The position numbers and the translations under genes are program-made. Shown one piece after another: positions 1-6,042 of a stretch of DNA of 7,438 nucleotides (the stretch's first letter is position 1; each line of letters begins with the position of its first letter). The notes beneath the pieces are model-generated. The model ran no database searches. It saw only the letters and a list, made by a program, of their open reading frames with translations, and was not told the origin of the DNA. This DNA is from Candidatus Cloacimonadota bacterium (GTDB taxonomy: Bacteria; Cloacimonadota; Cloacimonadia; Cloacimonadales; TCS61). The stretch covers positions 1 through 7,438 of the forward strand of contig JABIME010000043.1 in NCBI GenBank assembly GCA_018654125.1, given 5' to 3'.

Positions 1-1485
1 AAATACTTCTGTTGCAGCTTTTTCGCTGATCTCTGCCAACACACCAAGCTGAGGCATCATAAATATGCTATCTACAGCAAGTCTTGTTATGCCTTCAGGT
101 AGGAACGCATCGATCATCATCATCACCGATTGATTTCTGCGTGGAGCGTGTGACATTACACCACCGGAACCAACCAGAAGATCCAGAGTCATCATATCTA
201 CAATACTTGCACCGGATGCTGTCTGGGCAAATGCATCTGCGATCTCACGTTTTTTTTGTCCACCCTTTAAGCCCACAGCAAATTCTTTATGTTGTATAAA
301 AGCATACTTTAGAGCTTCTTTAGCTATTGCTTGTTCCAAAATAAGTTCTTCCAATTTCTGTGGAATAGTAGTTGGACGGATCATTTTATTTTTTATCATG
401 TTAAGAAGTTCAGATTCATCAATATCAAATGGAACCCAGCGCAGAATGTTTTTTAAGCCGGCTGTTGCCAGAACATTAGAAATACTGTAACTCATTCCAA
501 GGTTCGCACTCACAGTTCTATTAAATACCTTATCTTCAGAGAATACAGAGAAGACGTCAGTTGTTGCACCACCAATATCAACTCCAAGAACTTCGATATC
601 ATTAATTTTAGCAATTGTCTGCATGATATTCCCAACAGCAGCAGGTGTTGGCATAATTGGAATATTGGTTAGTTTGCCATTTATCGGACCTTTTGTCCAG
701 CTCATTAGTTTATTGTATCCGGGAGCCTGAGCCATAACGTGTTCCATGAATAGGTCATGAATTTTATCTCTGGCTGGTCCTAAATTTTCTCTTTCTAAGG
801 TTGGTCTAAGATTTTCGGTAAGAATAAGGTCCGTTTTGTTTTCGAGAGTTTCTTTTATGATATCTTGAGCGGCAGTATTACCTGCATAAATTACAGGAAG
901 TTTATAACTTGAACCAAGACGTGGTTTTGGGTCGGCCGCACCAACAAGTTCTGCTAACTCTGCTACGTGTTTTGTGGTTCCGCCATCAACACCACCAGCC
1001 ATAAGTATCATATCTGGCCTTAGCTGACGTATCCTTTCGATCTTCTCATAATTAGCGCGTTTATCGTTGCTTGCAATAAGATCCATAACTATTGCACCTG
1101 CACCCAATGCGGCACGTTCCGCACTTTCACCGGTCATTTTTGCTACAACACCGGTAACCATCATTTGAAGTCCGCCACCAGCACTACTTGTAGAAACGTA
1201 AGCATCAACGCCTTCGTTCTCTTTTTCGGAAAGCCAGATAGCTTCATCTTTAATAAATTTTATGCTGTCGTCGTTATATTTCAAACGTGCAAGTTCTTCA
1301 AGTTCTGTAACCGCATTAACAACACCTCTTGTTACATCGTTTAATGGTTTTTCCACAGTTGTAGGAGCTTCACCACGAACTGTTTGACGGTATTCACCAT
1401 CGACATACTCAATAAGGATCGATTTTGTTGTTGTGCTGCCGCAATCGGTAGCAATGATCCTCTTAAGCTTCTGAGTATTGCCCAT
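1..1485 (-). CDS. GlmL/MutL-family aminomutase accessory ATPase (3' end outside window)
   Basis: The first 495 codons are open and the frame leaves the window without a stop. The start ATG at 1485 has a strong GGAGG five bases upstream (1491-1495). Two sugar-kinase/Hsp70-type (ASKHA) nucleotide-binding signatures are visible: ATDCGSTTTK at residues 12-21 and GVDIGGATTDV at 301-311. A later glycine motif, VGSGGVMSHA, lies at 438-447, followed by a conserved FLPEGI..LAVDS stretch. This pattern is that of the GlmL/MutL family, whose genes sit in clusters for adenosylcobalamin-dependent glutamate mutase and in some ornithine aminomutase clusters. The family is thought to assist or reactivate the mutase, but its biochemistry is poorly defined. 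It is unrelated to mismatch-repair MutL despite the shared name. GlmL proteins are about 460 residues from memory, so this is a longer variant. The substrate of the partner mutase cannot be told from here; the partner is probably encoded to the left. Family assignment is firm, cellular role inferred. Confidence -1.
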   Translation of the reverse strand, partial: MGNTQKLKRIIATDCGSTTTKSILIEYVDGEYRQTVRGEAPTTVEKPLNDVTRGVVNAVTELEELARLKYNDDSIKFIKDEAIWLSEKENEGVDAYVSTSSAGGGLQMMVTGVVAKMTGESAERAALGAGAIVMDLIASNDKRANYEKIERIRQLRPDMILMAGGVDGGTTKHVAELAELVGAADPKPRLGSSYKLPVIYAGNTAAQDIIKETLENKTDLILTENLRPTLERENLGPARDKIHDLFMEHVMAQAPGYNKLMSWTKGPINGKLTNIPIMPTPAAVGNIMQTIAKINDIEVLGVDIGGATTDVFSVFSEDKVFNRTVSANLGMSYSISNVLATAGLKNILRWVPFDIDESELLNMIKNKMIRPTTIPQKLEELILEQAIAKEALKYAFIQHKEFAVGLKGGQKKREIADAFAQTASGASIVDMMTLDLLVGSGGVMSHAPRRNQSVMMMIDAFLPEGITRLAVDSIFMMPQLGVLAEISEKAATEVF

Positions 1486-1498
1486 ATTTGCCTCCATT

Positions 1499-1873
1499 TT
1501 ACAATTTATTATTATCTTTTTTCTTAATTTTAAAAAACTGTTTTATCTTATTATTTCTTCTTTTACGTTTGAGTTTTTTCTCTTTTCGCTCATCACGATA
1601 CATATCAACATCTATTTCGTCAATACGTTTTATTAGAAGCCGAACATACTCTTCGTTTTCTAGTAATGCTGCAAATTCCTGATACTCTTTTGCATTGAAT
1701 ATCACCTCTGCAAAGGGAGCTAAAAAATGCATGAGTTGGCTACCGATCCTTGCTAAAGGACGCAAAGATTCAAAAGTCATTATTGCAGGTGCTGCCATTC
1801 GTTTTTCAGCGATGAACTTCGATAATTTTTCAATGAGTTCAGCTGCTCTTTCTTCGCTTATTTCCAGAATCAT
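1499..1873 (-). CDS. Hypothetical 124-residue protein with basic tail, upstream of the MutL-type gene
   Basis: I do not recognise this protein. The ATG at 1873 follows an AGGGA site by five bases, and the stop (1499-1501) is 13 nt before the MutL-type start, so the two genes are very likely co-transcribed and possibly translationally coupled. Residues 1-27 look like an amphipathic helix rich in E and K. Residues 28-90 form a more hydrophobic helical core including FESLRPLARIGSQL and FAEVIFNAKEYQEF. The final 32 residues (93-124) are extremely basic, with 17 Lys or Arg. No signal peptide, membrane segment, cysteine pair or catalytic motif is evident. The position suggests a small partner of the GlmL/MutL ATPase or its aminomutase, and the tail suggests contact with nucleic acid, ribosome or an acidic surface. 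Both ideas are inference. That it is a real gene is well supported by its start signal, spacing and even length of open frame. Confidence -1.
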   Translation of the reverse strand: MILEISEERAAELIEKLSKFIAEKRMAAPAIMTFESLRPLARIGSQLMHFLAPFAEVIFNAKEYQEFAALLENEEYVRLLIKRIDEIDVDMYRDERKEKKLKRKRRNNKIKQFFKIKKKDNNKL

Positions 1874-1894
1874 TTATTTCCCTAAAATACTTAA

Positions 1895-1939
1895 TTTATA
1901 ATTTCCGGTAAAAAATCTGTTAGTGCACTCTGTTGTCAA
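1895..1939 (-). promoter_or_regulatory. Possible promoter for the 124-residue/MutL-type gene pair
   Basis: A TATAAA box (1895-1900) lies 22 nt upstream of the ATG at 1873, with a weak CTAACA (1918-1923) 17 nt further upstream, which is the standard spacing. A perfect TTGACA (1934-1939) is also present but has no good -10 box at 16-18 nt. A perfect TATAAT (1965-1970) lies just after nadD without a matching -35. A promoter somewhere in this gap is plausible because a new functional group of genes begins here. The exact boxes are uncertain in such AT-rich DNA. Confidence -1.
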
Positions 1940-1956
1940 GACATAGATTGTGCTAA
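1910..1956 (-). terminator. Candidate weak intrinsic terminator after nadD
   Basis: On the minus strand TTAGCAC (1950-1956) can pair with GTGCACTAA (1920-1928), leaving a two-base bulge. Inside, TCT/AGA and TGT/ACA can extend the stem to a CTTG loop. After the stem come four bases (CAGA) and then six T (1910-1915). The arrangement fits a weak rho-independent terminator read in the direction of nadD, but the stem is interrupted, AT-rich and separated from the T run, so termination may be partial or absent. Confidence -1.
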
Positions 1957-1980
1957 TGTTACTAATTATAAGATGGTTAG

Positions 1981-2559
1981 TTAGCTTGAATAAAGTTTTA
2001 TCAATTCATTTTGGATATTGCCTGGAACTAAGCGCGAAATATCCTTTCCATTCTTCACCATTTCTCTTATCACTGTAGAGGAAATATCAACAGGCTTCAT
2101 TTCCATGAAGTGCAATTTGCTAAAATAATCTAGCTCGCTCCATTTAGATCTGTCAATATCTGGTCTATGAGCAATTATCAATTCAATATTATTAAGGACC
2201 CATTTATAATCGTGCCACTTTTTCAACTCAGAAATAATGTCGCTCCCGGCAATAAAATAGAACTTATCATCGGGGAATTTCTTATGCAAACGCATTACGA
2301 GAAGTTTTGTGTAGCTTGGAGTTTCAGTATCCATATCAAGACGAGAAATTTCATAATCTGAGTTGGAAGCTATCGCCTTCTTTACTAGGTTGTATCTTAT
2401 CTCAACAGGTGGGATGCCATTGTGTTTCTTTAGCGGGTGGTTGCCCGAAGGCAAAAAAAGTATTTTATCAAGATCAAAAGAATCAAGGGCGGTTTTCGCT
2501 AATCTTAAGTGCCCGTTATGCACCGGATTGAACGAGCCGCCCAATAATCCAATTTTCAT
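1981..2559 (-). CDS. nadD: Nicotinate-nucleotide adenylyltransferase NadD
   Basis: NadD transfers AMP from ATP to nicotinate mononucleotide, giving nicotinate adenine dinucleotide, in the cytoplasmic NAD(P) pathway shared by de novo synthesis and salvage. The 192 residues match the usual family length. The nucleotidyltransferase signature GGSFNPVHNGH is at residues 7-17, with the (H/T)xGH-type catalytic histidines. IAGSD at 103-107 corresponds to the family's conserved G-[AS]-D turn. KWHDYKW at 114-120 follows, and the C-terminal ISSTVIRE motif is at 159-166. The start ATG at 2559 overlaps the stop of the BamD-like gene by one base (TAATG). There is no convincing ribosome binding site of its own, so translation is probably coupled to the gene before it. 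No rsfS/ybeB-like gene follows, although that pairing is common in other bacteria. Identification is secure. Confidence -1.
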   Translation of the reverse strand: MKIGLLGGSFNPVHNGHLRLAKTALDSFDLDKILFLPSGNHPLKKHNGIPPVEIRYNLVKKAIASNSDYEISRLDMDTETPSYTKLLVMRLHKKFPDDKFYFIAGSDIISELKKWHDYKWVLNNIELIIAHRPDIDRSKWSELDYFSKLHFMEMKPVDISSTVIREMVKNGKDISRLVPGNIQNELIKLYSS

Positions 2560-3293
2560 TATTTTATCTTATTAAGTTCAGATGTAATTTTTTCCGCTTC
2601 TTCAGTTTGTGGATAACGATTTATAAGTTTTTGTCCTGTTAGTTTTGCATTATCAAAATCGTCACGTTCCAAATATATCAATGTTGCATAATATAAAGAC
2701 ATTCTGTCTGGCTCGTTACTGTTTCCCAATTCAATGATCTCATCAAAATACATTAGAGCCGCACTATAATCGAACAACTTATAATAGGCATATCCATTAT
2801 AATATTTTTTCATCAGCAACTTGTATCTGCATTGCTGAATGTAATCAAGAGCATCCTTCTTTTGAGCATCAAAGGGGAATTTTTCTATAAATGTTTCAAA
2901 AGCAGAGATTGCTCTGTAGGTCTCATTTTGAGTGTAATGCGGTGATAACGTTTCATTGAAGAAACATATACCAAGTTGGAAATACGCTCTTCCAATTTCT
3001 TTGTAATCAGAAAATAAACGTATCAATTCTTCATACTCGAATCTGGCTTCAGTAAATTTATTCTGATTAAAATAGCAATCTGCCAGCTTCATCTGAGCAG
3101 AAGGAGTATATGCCGAGTTGCGTTCAAAAACAACTTCAGTATAATACTGAATTGCCTTATTGTATTTCTCTTTTTCAAAAAGATCGTTTGCGATCTCCAT
3201 CTTTTTCTCAACAGGCATTGTCTTAGATATTTTATTACTGCTGCATCCAAAAATAGCTAAAAGAACAATGATCAGAAATAGTGTTTTTTTCAC
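2559..3293 (-). CDS. bamD: BamD-like outer-membrane TPR lipoprotein
   Basis: BamD is the lipoprotein component of the BAM complex, which folds beta-barrel proteins into the outer membrane. With a GTG start at 3293 the product is 244 residues, like E. coli BamD. It opens with MKKTLFLIIVLLAIFGC, a short basic n-region, hydrophobic core and a lipobox-like IFGC placing the lipidated cysteine at residue 17 (Phe at -2 is atypical). The rest is helical with about five TPR-like units at roughly 33-65, 66-99, 100-142, 163-195 and 198-230. The pattern AISAF..FIEKFP (about 127-140) followed by a helix with QQCRYKLL (about 153-160) is typical of the BamD/YfiO family. The frame is open upstream to an ATG at 3377, but those starts would bury the signal peptide and lie inside the aminopeptidase gene. 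A more distant TPR lipoprotein of the same superfamily is the main alternative. Confidence -1.
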   Translation of the reverse strand: MKKTLFLIIVLLAIFGCSSNKISKTMPVEKKMEIANDLFEKEKYNKAIQYYTEVVFERNSAYTPSAQMKLADCYFNQNKFTEARFEYEELIRLFSDYKEIGRAYFQLGICFFNETLSPHYTQNETYRAISAFETFIEKFPFDAQKKDALDYIQQCRYKLLMKKYYNGYAYYKLFDYSAALMYFDEIIELGNSNEPDRMSLYYATLIYLERDDFDNAKLTGQKLINRYPQTEEAEKITSELNKIK

Positions 3294-3299
3294 AATTTT

Positions 3300-3303
3300 C
3301 TCC
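3300..3303 (-). promoter_or_regulatory. Ribosome binding site deciding the GTG start of the BamD-like gene
   Basis: GGAG on the minus strand lies six bases before the GTG at 3291-3293 and just after the aminopeptidase stop (3307-3309). The competing ATG at 3314 has no comparable site, and the ATG at 3377 lies deep inside the preceding gene. The GTG start alone gives a canonical lipoprotein signal peptide. Confidence -1.
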
Positions 3304-3306
3304 GGT

Positions 3307-4722
3307 TTATGCATTCTCAAAGAATGCTTTATATGCTTTGTAAGATGAATAGATATCAGCTTTGCTTGTAAGTTCATAAAGTGAATGCATTCCCAAAACG
3401 CCAGGTCCGCAATCTATAACTTCTGCACCATGCTCAGCCATAAATTTAGCAATAGTTCCACCACCGCCTTCATCTACTTTTCCAAGTGCGCCGGTTTGCC
3501 AGCTCACACCTTCTTTATTATAAATATCAATAATTTTGGAATTAAATTCTGCATTTGCATCATTAGATCCGCCTTTGCCACCGCTTCCAGTAAATTTGGT
3601 TACGCTCACACCAAAGCCAATATGAACAGCATTCTCTTTCTCATGAACAGATGGGAAGTTCGGGTTTATTCCTGCATTAACATCGGCAGATAGAACCTGA
3701 CTATTTATAAGTGCTTTTCTTAAAGTTGAGCTATCGAAAGCCTCACCATTATGCTTAAGAAGATCAGCTATAAAATCTATAATGAAAATAGATTTTGCAC
3801 CAGTATTTCCATCACTTCCAATCTCTTCTTTATCAGCCAAATATACAATAGCAGTTTTTTCCAATTTATCTTTTGCATCGAATAAAGCACAGGCGGAAGT
3901 ATAGGCACAAATTCTATCATCTTGCCCGTATCCCAGAACCAAACTTCTATCAATACCTGCATCACGAGCTTTTCCTGCTGGAACTATCTCTATCTCTGCA
4001 CTCAGGAAATCTTCTTCAACTATATCATATTTTTCGTTAAGCAAAACAAGAGCATTCAGCTTAACAGCCTCTTTAGTCTCATTATCTTTTGGATAAGGTA
4101 TTGAATTGAAAACCAGATTCATTTTTCCAGCATCAATGGCTTCTCCGATCTTTTTGGTGTACTGAACTTTCCTAGCTAAATGAGGTAGCAAGTCTGGCAT
4201 TACAAAAACGGGATCTTTATCATCTTCGCCAATGGTTATCTTTACTGATTTGCCGTTCTTTTTAATAAATGTTCCATGAAGAGCAAGTGGTGTAGACATC
4301 CATTGATATTTCTTTATCCCACCGTAATAATGTGTTTTCATCATTCCTAAATTAGTGCTGCCATCCTCATGAAGAGGGTTTTGCTTCAGGTCAACTCGTG
4401 GTGCATCGATATGCGATACTATTAAATTTACGCCTTCCGAAATGGGCTTCTTTCCAATAATGGCAATACCAGCATTTTTATTTCTTGAAATCCGAAAAAC
4501 TTTTTTTGCTTTTTTTGCTTTTTCTATTTCTTTGTAACCTTGTTTCTCTAATTCTTTCACATAATAATCGATAGATTCACGTTCAGTTTTGCATTCATCA
4601 AGGAAGTTTTTATAACCTTCAGAAAAATTTAGAGCTTCTTTCTGCTCTTTTACTGAGGCTTCATTCCAGAAGTTTTTTCTTGAATAAGTTAGTTTTTTTC
4701 TAAGTTCATCAGTCTTTTTCAT
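3307..4722 (-). CDS. M18 family aminopeptidase (aspartyl aminopeptidase-like)
   Basis: M18 enzymes are cytosolic, two-metal aminopeptidases that remove N-terminal residues, often acidic ones, from peptides, and form tetrahedral dodecamers. The 471-residue length is normal. The expected metal and catalytic motifs occur in order: SHIDAPR at 103-109 (His104 and Asp106), GQDDR at 266-270, DKEEIGSDG at 297-305 (the Glu pair 299-300), SADVNAG at 345-351 (Asp347), and GVLGMHSLYE at 441-450 (His446). The glycine-rich stretch around 379-386 (GSGGKGGS) is also typical of bacterial members. The ATG at 4722 has AGAGGA four bases upstream (4727-4732). The first 75 residues are charged and lysine-rich. The gene starts 14 nt after greA and ends 13 nt before the BamD-like GTG start. 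In an amino-acid fermenter it would help release free amino acids from peptides. Family is secure; substrate preference is not visible. Confidence -1.
   Translation of the reverse strand: MKKTDELRKKLTYSRKNFWNEASVKEQKEALNFSEGYKNFLDECKTERESIDYYVKELEKQGYKEIEKAKKAKKVFRISRNKNAGIAIIGKKPISEGVNLIVSHIDAPRVDLKQNPLHEDGSTNLGMMKTHYYGGIKKYQWMSTPLALHGTFIKKNGKSVKITIGEDDKDPVFVMPDLLPHLARKVQYTKKIGEAIDAGKMNLVFNSIPYPKDNETKEAVKLNALVLLNEKYDIVEEDFLSAEIEIVPAGKARDAGIDRSLVLGYGQDDRICAYTSACALFDAKDKLEKTAIVYLADKEEIGSDGNTGAKSIFIIDFIADLLKHNGEAFDSSTLRKALINSQVLSADVNAGINPNFPSVHEKENAVHIGFGVSVTKFTGSGGKGGSNDANAEFNSKIIDIYNKEGVSWQTGALGKVDEGGGGTIAKFMAEHGAEVIDCGPGVLGMHSLYELTSKADIYSSYKAYKAFFENA
4501..4523 (-). repeat. Tandem homopolymer tract inside the aminopeptidase gene
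   Basis: On the minus strand two runs of seven A and one of five A are separated by GC, encoding KAKKAKK at residues 68-74 of the aminopeptidase. Such tracts are prone to polymerase slippage and sequencing error. The reading frame is intact here and conserved motifs continue on both sides. Confidence -1.
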
Positions 4723-4736
4723 TTTTTCCTCTTTAT

Positions 4737-5207
4737 CTACTTTATTTCTAATATTTCAAATTCTTTTTTACCGATCGGTGCATTTACAATAAATTTTTCT
4801 CCAACTTTCTTTCCGATCATCGGCTTTCCCACAGGTGACATTATAGAAATTCTTTCATATTCATCGTCAGTTTCATATACTTCATCAACACCGATTAAAT
4901 GAACTTTTCTTTGTGAATTATCTTTAAGATTTTTTATTGAAACTCTGGCACCAAATCTAACTGCATCTTTTGGGATGGTTGTAGGATCGATAACCTGCAA
5001 TTGTTCCGCTCTTTCTTTAAGCCGGTTAAACTCATTTTCTAAAAAACGTTGTCTTTCACGAGCAGCATGGTATTCTGCATTTTCGCTTAAGTCTCCCATT
5101 TCACGTGCTGTAACAACCTGTTTTATTACTTTTGGTCTTTCCTTGATGAGCTCTTGCATACGTTTTCTAAGGCGCTGCATACCCTCTTTTGTAATATAGT
5201 TCGCCAT
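4737..5207 (-). CDS. greA: Transcription elongation factor GreA
   Basis: GreA enters the secondary channel of RNA polymerase and stimulates cleavage of backtracked RNA, rescuing stalled complexes. The product is 156 residues, close to the usual 158. The N-terminal coiled coil spans about 1-75 and carries the acidic tip motif GDLSENAEY at 38-46, with Asp39 and Glu42 in the positions that chelate the catalytic Mg2+. The C-terminal FKBP-like globular domain is marked by the conserved SPVGKPMIGKKVGE stretch at about 124-137. The ATG at 5207 overlaps the stop of the preceding gene by one base (TAATG). A GGGAAAG purine run a few bases upstream, inside the previous gene's last codons, can serve as ribosome binding site. 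The gene is followed after 14 nt by the M18 aminopeptidase. Identification is secure. Confidence -1.
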   Translation of the reverse strand: MANYITKEGMQRLRKRMQELIKERPKVIKQVVTAREMGDLSENAEYHAARERQRFLENEFNRLKERAEQLQVIDPTTIPKDAVRFGARVSIKNLKDNSQRKVHLIGVDEVYETDDEYERISIMSPVGKPMIGKKVGEKFIVNAPIGKKEFEILEIK

Positions 5208-6022
5208 TATTTCTTTCCCTTTTTGCTTTTAAGTAATTTCTGTCCGTGTAATCCAATCTTTTTAACTCGAATATTCCCGCTGTGTGACCATGTATCACAA
5301 ATTGTTTGGATGTTATCATTATAACAACAAATCGCTTCACAAAGAATTTCTGCAAAGATCGGGTTTCTGGTTGCCTGATAATTTTTATAAACATTCAGGT
5401 AGAACTTCTTATCCTTTTTGTAGATAGCTTTTAGGAATTTGGAATTGAGTTTTACAATATTTGGAGTTGCGTATAACCAGGAGGTTTCCAACTTTTTAAA
5501 GATAGGTTCAATAAGCTTAGCATCCATTCCAATAAGTTTACTTAATAGTTTAAAAATACTCTCTTCGAGCATTTTGTTATCTTTTTTCACCCAGTTTAAT
5601 ATCAGGTCTATATGAACTAAGGCATCTTTTTTGAGTAGTGGATAAATTGCTTTATCCATAACAAGGTTACATATTTTTTGATCTTTAGTATTAAAGAAAA
5701 AATCTTCTATATAATTTAGGAATAATACCGGTTGCTTCTTTATTGCGCGAGCCATGATATAGGCAAATATCATTCCGCCATGCTCACCTTTTTTCTTCAA
5801 AATGTAATCGTAAAAATCAAAATATTTATCTGCTTCTTTATAAATTTTGGCTGCTATTGTTTTTCCTACCAGTGTAATAACGGCATTTGGAATATTGCCG
5901 TCAATTCTTTGTGGATATGCGTTATAAACTATATCAATATCGTAGTTACCCATTGGTAATTTTCGCTCTACAAAATCTTGGGTGTCCATTTTTAATCTTT
6001 CTTGCCAATCTAATGAAATCAT
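5207..6022 (-). CDS. Hypothetical 271-residue helical protein coupled to greA
   Basis: I do not recognise a family with confidence. The protein has no signal peptide or clear membrane segment, so it is probably cytoplasmic. From about residue 46 onward it appears as a series of amphipathic helices of 15-20 residues separated by short turns with K, D and N (for example near 76-82, 111-115, 146-152 and 203-206). This resembles HEAT/ARM-type solenoids. A distant relation to AlkD-like DNA alkylation repair proteins is possible, but I see no diagnostic residue pattern. Tryptophans occur at 6, 144, 182 and 245. The tail (261-271) is lysine-rich. The ATG at 6022 has a good AAGGAG site six bases upstream (6029-6034), preferred over Met12. 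Its stop overlaps the greA start, so the two are translated together. That is the only functional hint. Confidence -1.
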   Translation of the reverse strand: MISLDWQERLKMDTQDFVERKLPMGNYDIDIVYNAYPQRIDGNIPNAVITLVGKTIAAKIYKEADKYFDFYDYILKKKGEHGGMIFAYIMARAIKKQPVLFLNYIEDFFFNTKDQKICNLVMDKAIYPLLKKDALVHIDLILNWVKKDNKMLEESIFKLLSKLIGMDAKLIEPIFKKLETSWLYATPNIVKLNSKFLKAIYKKDKKFYLNVYKNYQATRNPIFAEILCEAICCYNDNIQTICDTWSHSGNIRVKKIGLHGQKLLKSKKGKK

Positions 6023-6028
6023 GGTCGT

Positions 6029-6034
6029 CTCCTT
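6029..6034 (-). promoter_or_regulatory. Ribosome binding site fixing the start of the 271-residue protein
   Basis: AAGGAG on the minus strand lies six bases before the ATG at 6022. It sits in the 20-nt gap after the secreted-protein gene and selects Met1 over the internal Met12, which lacks such a site. Confidence -1.
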
Positions 6035-6042
6035 TATGTAAC

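Larger units (their letters stand above)
1874..1980 (-). other. Only sizeable intergenic gap, separating two transcription units
   Basis: This 107-nt AT-rich stretch lies between the nadD stop and the 124-residue gene. It is the only gap in the window longer than 20 nt. It contains an imperfect inverted repeat followed by six T and several promoter-like hexamers, described separately. I see no small ORF with a ribosome binding site and no recognisable riboswitch in it. Confidence -1.

Noticed and set aside
115..126. Short CAT/ATG tandem repeat as a possible microsatellite
   Set aside because: It is just three consecutive Met codons (MMMI) in the MutL-type protein, too short to mean anything.
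84..299. Open frame of 71 codons on the plus strand
   Set aside because: It is antisense to the well-supported MutL-type gene, has no ribosome binding site and encodes no recognisable pattern.
1..1485. DNA mismatch repair MutL
   Set aside because: The GHKL ATPase motifs of mismatch-repair MutL are absent. The two glycine/aspartate phosphate motifs are of the ASKHA type seen in the GlmL/MutL accessory family.
1934..1939. Perfect TTGACA as a definite -35 box
   Set aside because: No reasonable -10 hexamer lies 16-18 bases downstream; the nearest TATAAA is 33 bases away. It is kept only as part of the uncertain promoter region.
3385..3693. Open frame of 102 codons on the plus strand
   Set aside because: It lies opposite the conserved C-terminal motifs of the M18 aminopeptidase and has an unremarkable cysteine/phenylalanine-rich product typical of antisense frames.
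5167..5394. Minus-strand frame of 75 codons overlapping the 271-residue gene and greA
   Set aside because: It is an out-of-frame shadow across two genes joined by a TAATG overlap and has no ribosome binding site.
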